A stretch of DNA of 64,000 nucleotides, taken from assembly GCF_001593955.1 (NCBI RefSeq), contig NZ_LTAZ01000005.1, positions 334,001-398,000 of the forward strand, in the 5' to 3' direction. Source of the stretch: Halalkalicoccus paucihalophilus. Lineage in GTDB: Archaea > Halobacteriota > Halobacteria > Halobacteriales > Halalkalicoccaceae. A model generated the notes under the pieces. The model worked only from the letters and a program-made list of their open reading frames with translations. It was not told where the DNA came from and did not search any database. Position 1 is the first letter of the stretch; each line of letters opens with the position of its first letter. Position numbers and translations under genes: made by a program. Below, piece by piece: positions 44,251 to 52,766 of the stretch.

Positions 44251-44319
44251 ATCTGCCCCTCTGCGAGCCACTGATACAAAGGTGTTGAAAGCCGAAGCGT
44301 ACTGAGAGACGTTGACAGG

Positions 44320-44853
44320 CTAGTGGCTGGCGTCGTCCGCGGGCGCTCGCATATCGTCGATCTGCAGGATCAGGATGTTGTTCGTGTCGTCTTTCCCGTC
44401 GACGGTGCCTTCGATGAGTAGGCGCGAGAGCGGCGTCGGACCGACGGTCACGGAGTCGCCCTCGTGGAAGTCCCGCACCGAGCCCTGAATGTGGATCTCC
44501 GCCCGGCAGAGTTCGGGGTGATGGACGCTCGAGAGGTCGATCTCGTCGACGTTGACGCCCTCGACGGGCTCGCCCTCGTGTTCGAGCGGTACCGCGGCGG
44601 GCTCGTCCATCTGCTGGACGTCGAGCGCCTCGTAGGCGGTCGCGGTCGGCTTGTAGCCGCCCTTCGGACCGGGGACACCCTCGACCAGTTGGAGCGCCTT
44701 CAGGCTCTGCATCTGGTTTCTGATCGTGCCGGGGTTGCGATCTACCTCCTCGGCGATGTCCTCACCCTTGACCGCGTCCTCGCCCCCTCGGTGGAGGTTG
44801 ATCAACGCGGTGAGGATCGTTTTCTGACTCGGCGTGAGTTCGATCGATGACAT
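44320..44853 (-). CDS. winged-helix transcription regulator with C-terminal ligand-type domain
   Basis: A 177-residue protein. The N-terminal helix-turn-helix (about 5-75) has LTPSQKTILTALINLHRGGEDAVKGEDIAEEVDRNPGTIRNQMQSLKALQLVEGVPGPKGGYKPT, like Rrf2/Lrp-like winged helices. The C-terminal half is beta-rich (HPELCRAEIHIQGSVRDFHEGDSVTVGPTPLSRLLIEGTVDG), perhaps for a small ligand. It is divergent from arginase and has a dyad over its own start codon, so autoregulation and control of arginase are plausible. Confidence 0.78.
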   Translation of the reverse strand: MSSIELTPSQKTILTALINLHRGGEDAVKGEDIAEEVDRNPGTIRNQMQSLKALQLVEGVPGPKGGYKPTATAYEALDVQQMDEPAAVPLEHEGEPVEGVNVDEIDLSSVHHPELCRAEIHIQGSVRDFHEGDSVTVGPTPLSRLLIEGTVDGKDDTNNILILQIDDMRAPADDASH

Positions 44854-44995
44854 ACCGCCTCTTCGGTATAGATTCGCTTAAATGCGACGAATACGCTGGC
44901 ACACCTGTTCGAATCGCAACCGGTCGGTCGTATCACTCCATAATTGCTCCGATATAGTTAGACGAAATCCGCAGGTTTAATCGAGAGATACTCGA
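44852..44995. promoter_or_regulatory. divergent promoter/operator region between regulator and arginase
   Basis: ATACCG-6-CGGTAT (44852-44869) is a perfect dyad lying between the regulator's own TATA-like ATTTAAG (44877-44883, minus strand) and its start codon, so a bound protein would block that promoter. On the plus strand TTTAAT (44976-44981) is 25-30 nt before the arginase ATG, and TCGAG-5-CTCGA (44981-44995) is a second dyad just after it. The two dyads differ in sequence. Confidence 0.45.
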
Positions 44996-45005
44996 CTGCG
45001 TAGGT

Positions 45006-45911
45006 ATGACCGAACGGATCAGAGTCATCGGCGCACCGCTGGACTACGGCGCGGACCGCCGCGGCGTGGACATGGGGCCGTCGGCGATCCGCTATGCGGG
45101 ACTCGCCGCCGAACTCGCTTCGAGCGGTCGGACCTCGATCGACCGGGGTGACCTCAGCGTGCCGCGCGCTGAGGAACGCGATCCGGACGCCGAGACGCCC
45201 CCGAACGGATCGGCGAAGTTCGTAAAGGAGGTCCGGGACGTCTGTGAACGGCTTTCCGACGAGGTCGCCGACACCCTCGCGTCAGGGGAGTTCCCGCTCG
45301 TACTCGGCGGCGATCACTCGATCGCGATCGGGTCAATGCAGGGGTCCAGCCGGGACGCCGAGGTCGGCGTGCTCTGGTTCGACGCCCACGGTGATTTCAA
45401 CACGCCCGAGACTTCCCCGAGCGGCAACGTCCACGGGATGCCGATGGCCGCCGCGCTCGGCCACGGTTCCTTTGCCGACACCGACTGGGCCAACGCGTCG
45501 ATCGACCCCGAGAACGTCGCACTCGTCGGACTGCGCGCCCTCGACGAGAAAGAACGCCTCGCGATCCGCGAGAGCCCCGTGACCGCCTACTCCATGTCCG
45601 ATATCGATGAGCGGGGGATCACGGCCGTCACCGAGGAGGCTGTCGAGGTCGCGAGTACCGGAACTGAAGGAGTACACACCAGCCTCGATCTGGACTGGCT
45701 CGACCCCAAGGAAGCGCCCGGCGTCGGCACGCCCGTCCGCGGCGGCGTCACCTACCGGGAGGCCCACGCCGCCCTCGAAATCGTCGCTAACAGCGGGGCG
45801 TTGCGCTCGCTCGAGGTCGTCGAGGTGAACCCGATCCTCGACTCGGAAAACGAGACGGCGAGCCTCGCCGTCGAACTCGCCGCGAGCGCGCTCGGGAAGC
45901 GCATCCTGTAA
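45006..45911 (+). CDS. rocF: arginase-family ureohydrolase
   Basis: A 301-residue protein of normal arginase length. Manganese ligands: LGGDHSIAIG (His), WFDAHGDFNTPE (Asp-x-His-x-Asp) and SLDLDWLDPKEAPGVGTP (Asp-x-Asp). SPSGNVHGMP is the arginine-binding loop typical of arginase rather than agmatinase. It splits arginine into ornithine and urea. The strong promoter features and the divergent regulator suggest regulated arginine use. Agmatine as substrate cannot be fully ruled out. Confidence 0.88.
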   Translation: MTERIRVIGAPLDYGADRRGVDMGPSAIRYAGLAAELASSGRTSIDRGDLSVPRAEERDPDAETPPNGSAKFVKEVRDVCERLSDEVADTLASGEFPLVLGGDHSIAIGSMQGSSRDAEVGVLWFDAHGDFNTPETSPSGNVHGMPMAAALGHGSFADTDWANASIDPENVALVGLRALDEKERLAIRESPVTAYSMSDIDERGITAVTEEAVEVASTGTEGVHTSLDLDWLDPKEAPGVGTPVRGGVTYREAHAALEIVANSGALRSLEVVEVNPILDSENETASLAVELAASALGKRIL

Positions 45912-45934
45912 ACGGACCTTTTTACGGCTCGGGA

Positions 45935-46084
45935 GTCGCGCGAAGCGCGACCCGCTCGCCGCAAAAATCTCCTCCAAAAACACCGTCACGCCGGAGCGGT
46001 GACGAGCCTTCGTTCGCTTCACTTCACGAAGAAACCGAGCGCGCTCTGCGCGCTCGGCCCGACCAACGGTTCGAGGGCTTCGAA
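45935..46084. repeat. second intergenic set of triloop hairpins, sharing a 19-nt motif with the large array
   Basis: In the 189-bp convergent gap after arginase: GTCGCGC-GAA-GCGCGAC (45935-45951), CGTCAC-9-GTGACG (45984-46004), CTTCGT-12-ACGAAG (46008-46031), CCGAGCGCGC-TCT-GCGCGCTCGG (46035-46057) and TTCGA-5-TCGAA (46070-46084). On the minus strand 45958-45976 reads TGGAGGAGATTTTTGCGGC, identical at 17 of 19 places to 42979-42997 on the plus strand of the large array. Confidence 0.7.
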
Positions 46085-46100
46085 AAACCGGCCTACGAGG

Positions 46101-46376
46101 CTATCGAATAGCGCGCAGCCTCGCGGGCACAGTCCCCATCGCGAACACGTATACCCCGAGGCCGAGTAACGCCACGGGAACCACAGTGAGCGCTGCGGCG
46201 AGGGTACCGGTGAGCATAGAACCGACCGCGAGAAACACGACGAAAGGTGTTACGAACAGTACCGCCGCGACGCCCAGTCCGCGGGCAACCGGCGACGGAC
46301 CGCCGTCTCGCTTTGTATGCACCGCTACCCAGCAGCCGACCAAGAGACAGAACACCGTCAGTCCGATGACAAACAT
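46101..46376 (-). CDS. small membrane protein, hypothetical
   Basis: A 91-residue protein with three hydrophobic segments (FVIGLTVFCLLVGCWVAV, LGVAAVLFVTPFVVFLAVGSML, ALTVVPVALLGLGVYVFAMG) and short basic ends. ATG 46376 is preferred to a TTG eight codons upstream. No family is recognised. It is convergent with arginase, across the hairpin region. Confidence 0.6.
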   Translation of the reverse strand: MFVIGLTVFCLLVGCWVAVHTKRDGGPSPVARGLGVAAVLFVTPFVVFLAVGSMLTGTLAAALTVVPVALLGLGVYVFAMGTVPARLRAIR

Positions 46377-46481
46377 ATCGTTTGAACGATATTGGCGCAA
46401 ATATCGCTACTGGCCGCAATCGGCTTGAAACCAGCGTTTCGTTTCGAAACACTTAGGCCCCGGTCTAAGTCACGATAACGT

Positions 46482-47792
46482 ATGACAGAGTGGATCGGTG
46501 AGACGTTCACTAGCGACGCAGGATGGAACCTGTTGGAAGCGCTCGTGGACCTCGAAGACCGGATGGCGGGCACCGAGGGCGAACGCCGCGGCGCGGAACT
46601 GACGCGCGACGCACTGGCCGAGGCCGGCGCGCGAAACGCCCGCTTGGAGGAGTTCCCGATTCAGGGATGGGTTCGGGGCGACAGCGAGATCCACGCGGAG
46701 GGAACCACACAAAACTGCATCGCGCTGCCTCGAAGTCCCGCAGAGAGCGCACGCGGCGAACTGGTCGATCTCGGTTACGGTCTGCCCGAGGACTTCGAGG
46801 AGGCGGACATCGAGGACAAAGTAGTGATGGTCCGAAGCGACGTCCCCGAGTACTTCGACCGCTACATCCACCGCCGCGAGAAGTACTACTACGCCGTCGC
46901 GGGCGGGGCGGCGGCGTTCGTCTACCGCAACCACGTCGAGGGCTGTCTCCCGCCGACGGGAAGCGTCGGCACGCCCGAGGAGCCTATCGGCGATATCCCC
47001 GCGGTCGGCGTGAGCAGCGAGGTCGGCGCGCGTCTGGCCCGACGGTTCGACGGCCGGGAACTCTCGATCGCAGTCGAGGCCGAGATCGACGACGCGACGA
47101 GCCGAAACGTCCACGCCGAGATGGGGCCCGATACCGACGAGGTGGTGCTGGTGACGGGCCACGTCGACGCTCACGACATCGCCGAGGGCGCAAGCGACAA
47201 CGGCGCGGGCACGGCGATGGTGATCGAGATCGCCGAGGCGCTTGCCGCGCGCGAAACCGAACTCGACACCCGCGTGGAGTTCGTCGTCTACGGTGCCGAG
47301 GAGGTGGGGCTGGTGGGCTCGGATCACCACGCCGCGAACGCCGACCACGAGTCGATCAGAACGATCGTCAACAGCGACGGCGTCGCCCGCGGGCGCACGC
47401 TGGAGTTCTACACCCACGGCTTTCCCGAACTCGAAGCGGCCGCAGAGCGCGTCGCAGACCGGTTCGACCACCCCGTGAAGACGGTTCCCCGAATGGGACC
47501 GCACAGCGACCACTGGCCGTTCGTCCAGTGGGGCGTCCCGGGCTATCACGTCATGAGCGACACCGGCGAACAGGGTCGCGGCTGGGGACACACCTTCGCC
47601 GATACCCTCGAGAAGGTCGACATCCGTGACTTGCGCGAACAAGCGATCGTACTGACCGAACTCGTCTGTGAGCTAGCGGGCGAGGAGACGACCGTCGAGC
47701 ATCGAGCGCCCGAGGAGATCGCGGCGGCGCTCGAAGACGAGGAGCAGGCGGCGGGCATGAAGGTCATCGGCGACTGGCCCTACGACGAGTGA
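46482..47792 (+). CDS. M28-family zinc aminopeptidase
   Basis: A 436-residue protein. Zinc ligands and catalytic residues of the M28 clan are in order: His and Asp in VTGHVDAHDIAEGASDNGAG, the Glu pair in VYGAEEVGLVGSDHHA, Asp in IVNSDGVARG and late His in HSDHWPFVQWGVPGYH. The N-terminal third (about 90-190) is the protease-associated insert with ALPRSPAESARGELVDLGYG. No signal peptide is seen, so it should act in the cytoplasm on short peptides. ATG 46482 follows A/T-rich sequence. Confidence 0.87.
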   Translation: MTEWIGETFTSDAGWNLLEALVDLEDRMAGTEGERRGAELTRDALAEAGARNARLEEFPIQGWVRGDSEIHAEGTTQNCIALPRSPAESARGELVDLGYGLPEDFEEADIEDKVVMVRSDVPEYFDRYIHRREKYYYAVAGGAAAFVYRNHVEGCLPPTGSVGTPEEPIGDIPAVGVSSEVGARLARRFDGRELSIAVEAEIDDATSRNVHAEMGPDTDEVVLVTGHVDAHDIAEGASDNGAGTAMVIEIAEALAARETELDTRVEFVVYGAEEVGLVGSDHHAANADHESIRTIVNSDGVARGRTLEFYTHGFPELEAAAERVADRFDHPVKTVPRMGPHSDHWPFVQWGVPGYHVMSDTGEQGRGWGHTFADTLEKVDIRDLREQAIVLTELVCELAGEETTVEHRAPEEIAAALEDEEQAAGMKVIGDWPYDE

Positions 47793-47859
47793 TCCCGCAG
47801 GCTTTTGGCCCCCGGAGCGTAGCCCGTAGTATGTGCGAGCGATCCCGGGTGGGTCGGCG

Positions 47860-48546
47860 GTGACGATCCGTGTCGTCGGGACCGCCGGATCGGTACTCGA
47901 GACGATCGAGACGGCGGGCCACACCGTCGAGACGACGGTCCCGGCGGCGGTCGAAGATGGAAATCCCTCAATCGTCGTTACCGTCGGCGAGGCCGCCCTG
48001 CTCGCGGTCGCGCGCGAACGACCCGACGCGCCGATCCTCCCGGTCGACACCGCGATCGGCCCGCCTGCCGACGACCGGGGAGCGATCCTCGCCGCCATCG
48101 ACGGCGGAACCGAGCGAACGCGGTCGTTGATCGACGTCTCGATCGACGGGGAACGGGTCGCGACCGCGCTGCTGGACGTGATGCTCGTGACGAGCGAACC
48201 GGCCCGGATCTCCGAGTACGCCATCGACCGCGAGGACGGGCGCGTCGCGGCGTTTCGCGCGGACGGCGTCGTCGTCGCAACGCCCGCCGGAAGCCGGGGG
48301 TACGCCGCGGCCGCGGGCGGGCCGACGCTCTCGGCGGGCACGGACACGCTCTGTGCCGTTCCGATCGCCCCGTTTCATACCCAGTCCGGCCAGTGGGTGC
48401 TCGATACGGGTCCGCTGGCGCTCTCGGTGCTGCGCGACGAGGGGGACGTCTCGTTGCTGGTCGACGATTCGGAGTACGGCGGCGTCGGCCCGGATCAGCG
48501 GATCCGTCTGACGGTAGAGCGATCCGTGCGGACGCTTCATCCCTGA
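47860..48546 (+). CDS. NAD-kinase-like protein lacking the GGDGT motif
   Basis: A 228-residue protein. The C-terminal half has VVVATPAGSRGYAAAAGGPTLSAGTDTLCAVPIAPF, which is the second NadK motif and beta-sandwich. The N-terminal half should hold GGDGT with the catalytic Asp, but the aligned place reads VTVGEAALLAVARE. So the fold is likely kept but kinase activity is doubtful. Two GTG starts are possible: 47833 and 47860; the second fits better. Role unknown. Confidence 0.65.
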   Translation: MTIRVVGTAGSVLETIETAGHTVETTVPAAVEDGNPSIVVTVGEAALLAVARERPDAPILPVDTAIGPPADDRGAILAAIDGGTERTRSLIDVSIDGERVATALLDVMLVTSEPARISEYAIDREDGRVAAFRADGVVVATPAGSRGYAAAAGGPTLSAGTDTLCAVPIAPFHTQSGQWVLDTGPLALSVLRDEGDVSLLVDDSEYGGVGPDQRIRLTVERSVRTLHP

Positions 48547-48596
48547 GGAGGCGAGAATTGGAAACACTCTAATGGACGACCGACCGTTATCCGGGT

Positions 48597-49031
48597 ATGC
48601 AACCCCTGCAGTTCGGGGCGATCGGCGGGACGCTCGAGGCTGTGATCCCGTTCGTCGTCTTCGCCCTCGCGATCGTCAACGTGATCACCCGGATCCTCTC
48701 GCACCGTTCGCACGTCTCGCAGGCCGACGAGTACGGCGCAGACGGCATCGAGCGCTCCTCGCTTCACACCGTCTCGACGCTCGCGCTCGTGTTGGCGACG
48801 TTCGCCTACGTCATGGTTGACCTCCACTTCGGGGTCGCGCTCGCGGCGTTCGCGCTGACGGCGTTCATCGCTGACTTCTTCGAGTTCGAGGCACGGCTGG
48901 TCGAGGCCCGAACCGACCGACCGCTCGAAGCGCCCAAGGCTGCCATCGGCGCGTCGCTGTTCATCGTCGTCTACGCGGGCTACATCGTCCTCGTCGAACT
49001 GTTCGGGGCGTTCTGGAGCCCCGTCATCTGA
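48597..49031 (+). CDS. haloarchaeal membrane protein (possibly DUF7313)
   Basis: A 144-residue protein with about four membrane spans: TLEAVIPFVVFALAIVNVITRIL, LHTVSTLALVLATFAYVMVDLHFGVALAAFALTAFIADFFEF, then AAIGASLFIVVYAGYIVLVELFG. The acidic loop EFEARLVEARTDRPLEAPK between spans is characteristic. I recall similar proteins annotated as DUF7313, but the name is from memory. It follows the NAD-kinase-like gene by 50 bp. Confidence 0.65.
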   Translation: MQPLQFGAIGGTLEAVIPFVVFALAIVNVITRILSHRSHVSQADEYGADGIERSSLHTVSTLALVLATFAYVMVDLHFGVALAAFALTAFIADFFEFEARLVEARTDRPLEAPKAAIGASLFIVVYAGYIVLVELFGAFWSPVI

Positions 49032-49183
49032 CCGTCCGACTCCCGCTTTTCGACGCCGGCGAGATCCGGGTCGGTGACGAACTGACCGTCTTCCGCTAGG
49101 GTCGGGCGTGACGTATCCGCAAAGACACGCCGTTATCGAGATCCCGACGTCGTCGCTTGGATTCGAATCAACGGAAAAACGCA

Positions 49184-49258
49184 TGGGCGCTGCAGGATTT
49201 GAACCCGCGGCAACTTGGTCCGAAGCCAAGCACTCTGTCCAGACTGAGCTAAGCGCCC
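49184..49258 (-). tRNA. tRNA-Arg (TCG)
   Basis: The minus strand folds as acceptor GGGCGCT/AGCGCCC, D arm GCTC...GAGT, anticodon arm CTTGG-CTTCGGA-CCAAG with anticodon TCG, and T arm GCGGG-TTCAAAT-CCTGC (one G-T pair). The discriminator is A (49184). It reads CGA. It is separate from the CCT tRNA-Arg at 19156. Confidence 0.93.
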
Positions 49259-49436
49259 TCTACGCATCCGTTCGCGGGTCCACGGTTTAAGCCCCGCGAT
49301 TTCCCTTTCGACTCCGGCGCATCCCGATCCGTCAGTAGCGACCTCGGGTTCCAACGGTCGTCCCACTCGGACGCGCTCGAAACGAGACCGATGAAGGGCG
49401 TCCGCGTGGCCCGTCTCTCGTCGCTCGCGCACGACA

Positions 49437-51029
49437 CTAGTCGATCGTAATGCAAGCGTCGGCCGTCACCGGGAGCCCCTCGATCGTGTACGGGCCGTCC
49501 TCGTCCCCCGCAGTGGTCGCAAAGTCGAACGTCCGGGTCTCGTTCGTGTCGCGATACAGCGTCGCCCACACCCGCTGGGTCTCCGCGAGCGGTTCGTCGA
49601 GGGGGACCCCGATCCGTCCGTGGGTGCCCGCTTCGAGAAGCGGCGAGACGCCACGGAGGCTCCCGGACGGGTCGTCCGCCGTGAGTTGGCTGTCGTGGAT
49701 CGCCACGAACCCGCCCTCGGGGAGCGTCGCCCCGTCGACGACGATACACGTTCCGTCGGATGACTGATCGGTGAGGGTCACGCTCGCCCGGCCAGTGGGC
49801 GTAGGATTCCCGCTCACGGTGACCGTCAGCCGGTAGGTCTCCTTCGCGACGAAGTCCCGCGCGGTGGTGTCGCCGTCGGGCGTGACGAGGAGGGCGTACG
49901 TCCCCGAGACGGGCGCGACCACCGGTTCGAAGACGTCGGTTACGACCTCGCCGGTCGGCCCATGGAGTTCGCGTTCGGTGCCCAACAGCCCGTCGGTGGT
50001 GTCGACGAACTCGTAGTCGATGACGATCTCCTCGCCCTCTTCGGCGTCGAACGCGTACCAGTCGCGGTCGTAGCCGGCGATGATTCCGTCGATCGTCTCA
50101 TCGGGTTCGAGTTGGGTCGCGGTCTCCCGGCGTTCGTTCGGGTCGAACCGATCGAGGGCGACCGTCTCGACCGCGAGAGTGTAGGCGCTGAAGCCGCGTA
50201 TCTCTCCGTTGAGGGTGTCGGATCCGACCTCGCTCACTCGGACGTAGTGTGTCCCCGTTTCCTCGGCGACGTCCGCGCCGACGACCGACGGATCAGTCGA
50301 CGGCGGGAGACCGACCGTCGCGAGGAACTCGTAGTCGGTCCGATACGCGCCACGGTTCGGGTTGTCGGTCGGGAGCGCGCCGATCTCGGTGCCATCGGGA
50401 TCGAACACCGCCATCCGGAGGTCACGGTTGAGTGCCAGATCGCGGGCGGTGAGTTCGAGTTCGATCCCCTCTCCGGCCGTAACCTCGAAGGCGAACCAGT
50501 CCTTCTCGCTGCCGACGACCACGCCATCGACGGACTCGTCGGGAGCGATCTCGACCGCGCTCTCGCGGGTGTCGTTCGGTTCGTTCGGATCCTCGTCTGC
50601 GACGTCGATCGTCACCGAATACGGTATCGATCCGGCCAGAGACGCGACCCGGACGGCGTACGTGCCCGTCTCCGAAACGGTCGTACCGATGGCCGTTCGG
50701 ATCGGTTGGTCAGTACTCACCATCGTCGAGTCCAGCACGGTGCCGTCGGGATCGTACACGCCGATCTCGGCGCGTTGATCGGTCCAGTCGGCGAATGTCG
50801 AATCGAAGACGACGCCCAGCGTCTCTCCGCCCGCGAGTTCGATCGAGTACCGGAGTTCCTCCCCGTCGGCGAGGGTCCCCTCGACTGTGGACCCGGGATC
50901 GATGGGCTCCGCCGTCGAACCCTCAGGCGCGTGCTCCGATGCTCGCGCGCCGCCGATAGTGCCGTATGCCCAGCCGAGCGTGCCGGCTCCCAGTACGAAC
51001 AACCCCCCGAGTACGCCGCGTCGTTGCAT
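49437..51029 (-). CDS. secreted PPC-domain protein with C-terminal DUF7282-like domain
   Basis: A 530-residue protein with an N-terminal signal (MQRRGVLGGLFVLGAGTLGWAYG, twin Arg). Three bacterial pre-peptidase C-terminal (PPC) repeats follow: about 40-150 (GTLADGEELRYSIELAGGETL), 155-285 (DEDPNEPNDTRESAVEIA ... KDWFAFEVTAGEGIELEL) and 295-400 (RFDPNERRETATQLE ... RDWYAFDAEEGEEI). The last part (about 410-530, SVTLTDQSSDGTCIVVDGATLPEGGFVAIHD) matches a haloarchaeal surface domain I know as DUF7282. It is probably an exported surface protein; no peptidase domain is present. Confidence 0.78.
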   Translation of the reverse strand: MQRRGVLGGLFVLGAGTLGWAYGTIGGARASEHAPEGSTAEPIDPGSTVEGTLADGEELRYSIELAGGETLGVVFDSTFADWTDQRAEIGVYDPDGTVLDSTMVSTDQPIRTAIGTTVSETGTYAVRVASLAGSIPYSVTIDVADEDPNEPNDTRESAVEIAPDESVDGVVVGSEKDWFAFEVTAGEGIELELTARDLALNRDLRMAVFDPDGTEIGALPTDNPNRGAYRTDYEFLATVGLPPSTDPSVVGADVAEETGTHYVRVSEVGSDTLNGEIRGFSAYTLAVETVALDRFDPNERRETATQLEPDETIDGIIAGYDRDWYAFDAEEGEEIVIDYEFVDTTDGLLGTERELHGPTGEVVTDVFEPVVAPVSGTYALLVTPDGDTTARDFVAKETYRLTVTVSGNPTPTGRASVTLTDQSSDGTCIVVDGATLPEGGFVAIHDSQLTADDPSGSLRGVSPLLEAGTHGRIGVPLDEPLAETQRVWATLYRDTNETRTFDFATTAGDEDGPYTIEGLPVTADACITID

Positions 51030-51152
51030 GATGTATCTTCCTAGTCGTAGAGGACCGCAGAGGAGATCACAATTCCGATCGTTCTATAACAAATAGTGTT
51101 CATTTATTGAAAATAACTCGGTAGAGACGAGATGCGATGAGCGGACGCGTGG

Positions 51153-52133
51153 TCATCGCTCGGTGAACTCGACGCCGGTGATCTCGAAGCGCGCGCCGCC
51201 TTCGGTTCCCTCGGTGATGGTGATCTCCCAGCCGTGTGCGTCGACCACTCGCTCGACGATGCTCAGTCCGAAGCCGGTTCCCGCCGAGGTCGAGTAGCCG
51301 GTGTCGAACGCCGCCTCGCGCTCGTTCTCGGGAATGCCGGGACCGGTGTCCTCCACGTAGAAGCTGTCTGCCGACCCGCCGACGGTGACCGTGACGTCCT
51401 CGCCGCCGTGTTCGATGGCGTTTCGAAACAGGTTCTCGAGGAGTTGCCGCAGCCGGTCGTCGTCGGCCTCGACGGTTCCCATGCCCTCGTCCGCGACGAC
51501 CATCTCGATTCCGGCCCTGTCGTCGGCCACGATCCTCCACGCGGCCTCGATCGCCCCGCGGAGGTCCACCGGTTCGGTCGGACCGATGTCCCGTCCGTCC
51601 CGGGCGAGGCGTAACACGTCCCCGATGATGCGTTCGATCCGGTCGTGGGCGTTCTCGATCCGGTCGAGATGCTCGTTGTCACACTCGGTGCGGGCGAGTT
51701 CCAGCCGAGCAGTCGCGACGTTCAACGGGTTGCGCAGGTCGTGAGAGACCACGCTGGCGAACTCGTCGAGGCGCTCGTTCTGTCGTCGGAGTCGCCGTTC
51801 GTGCTCCTTGCGCGTGGTGATGTCCCGGGAGACCACCATGAACCGGTCCTCACCGTCGATGGGGAGGCGAACGACGTGGACCTCGACTGGGAGCGACGAG
51901 CCGTCGCCGCGCAGGAACTCCGTCTCGAGTTTGACCCGCTCGCCCGCGTCCATTCCGGCCCAGATCTCGCGGAGTTCCTCGGGGTCGATGCGCCGGTCGA
52001 TCTCCCAGACCTTCCTCCCGACGAGTTCGTCCTCGGGCTGGCCGAACACCTCACAGAACCGCCGGCTGACGTCGAGGACCGTCCCCTCTGCGTCGTGGAT
52101 GTTGATCATATCGGGGGAGTTCTCGAAGAGCAC
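51153..52133 (-). CDS. PAS-domain histidine kinase (C-terminal part of a REC-PAS-HK split by TGA)
   Basis: A 326-residue protein: PAS domain (about 1-110, LFENSPDMINIHDAEGTVLDVSRRFCEVFGQPEDELVGRK), HisKA with FASVVSHDLRNPLNVATARLEL (phospho-His), and HATPase with N box LENLFRNAIEHGG, G1 VEDTGPGIP and G2 GTGFGLSIVERV. The frame in front of GTG 52133 stays open back to TGA 52182-52184 and then continues as the receiver domain of the next gene, so both were once a single protein. It could be active alone if translated from the GTG start. Confidence 0.8.
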   Translation of the reverse strand: MLFENSPDMINIHDAEGTVLDVSRRFCEVFGQPEDELVGRKVWEIDRRIDPEELREIWAGMDAGERVKLETEFLRGDGSSLPVEVHVVRLPIDGEDRFMVVSRDITTRKEHERRLRRQNERLDEFASVVSHDLRNPLNVATARLELARTECDNEHLDRIENAHDRIERIIGDVLRLARDGRDIGPTEPVDLRGAIEAAWRIVADDRAGIEMVVADEGMGTVEADDDRLRQLLENLFRNAIEHGGEDVTVTVGGSADSFYVEDTGPGIPENEREAAFDTGYSTSAGTGFGLSIVERVVDAHGWEITITEGTEGGARFEITGVEFTER

Positions 52134-52181
52134 GTCGAGCGGGGTCGTCGCCCGTTCGAGCCCCCGCCGGCGACCGTGGCG

Positions 52182-52574
52182 TCAATATCGGGTTCGGGCG
52201 TGTGTCACCGCCTCGTCGATGCTGCTTGCCAGTCGTTCGTACCCTTTCCCGTCGCTTTCTTTCGGGAGGTAGTCGCTCACGCCGGCGGCGATCGCGTCGC
52301 TCGCGATCGCCTCCGATCCGGTCGCAGTGTGAAGAACGAACGGGAGGTCGGGATGCTCCGCGCGGACCGATTCGAGGAACTCGATCCCGTCCGCATCGGG
52401 CAGGCCGTACTCGGAGACGACACAGTCGAACTCCCCGGTAGCGAGTCGGGCCAGACCCCGAGTACCGTCGGCCGCCGTCTCGGTGGTGAATCGCTCGTCC
52501 TCGCGTTCGAGGAGGGTCGCGGCCCGATCCGTTCGAGTCGGGGCGACGAACAGGATCCGGATCGGCTCGTTCAT
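52182..52574 (-). CDS. receiver-like domain protein (N-terminal part of the split REC-PAS-HK)
   Basis: A 130-residue receiver-like domain that ends in HARTRY then TGA. The kinase gene is in exactly the same frame 48 bases further on, with ERATTPLDVLFENSPD, the usual linker of haloarchaeal REC-PAS-HK proteins. So one codon, probably CGA to TGA, has split the protein. The domain is degenerate: Glu55 (VVSEYGLPDADG) stands where the phosphorylated Asp should be, and the usual acidic pair is missing in VAPTRTDR. Confidence 0.75.
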   Translation of the reverse strand: MNEPIRILFVAPTRTDRAATLLEREDERFTTETAADGTRGLARLATGEFDCVVSEYGLPDADGIEFLESVRAEHPDLPFVLHTATGSEAIASDAIAAGVSDYLPKESDGKGYERLASSIDEAVTHARTRY

Positions 52575-52766
52575 GTCGGTTCGACGAACGCTACGGAGCG
52601 ATCGACACTCATATTATTATACTAAATAGGTATGAATCAATATAACTCCTGTCGTTACCGTCCCGGTCACGGGGACACCGTTCGAGGACCGTCGGGAACA
52701 CACGCTGTCAGAACGGGGCCACGTGCCCAGAATCGATGCGGGGAGGCGTCGTCGCCCTGTCGCTTC

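Noticed and set aside
49160..49169. GATTCGAATC palindrome downstream of tRNA-Arg(TCG)
   Set aside because: A ten-base palindrome alone is expected by chance at about this rate in 64 kb, and no copy of the tRNA end accompanies it.
52182..52184. Selenocysteine read-through at TGA
   Set aside because: Haloarchaea are not known to make selenocysteine, no SECIS-like hairpin follows, and receiver-PAS linkers have no Cys at this place.
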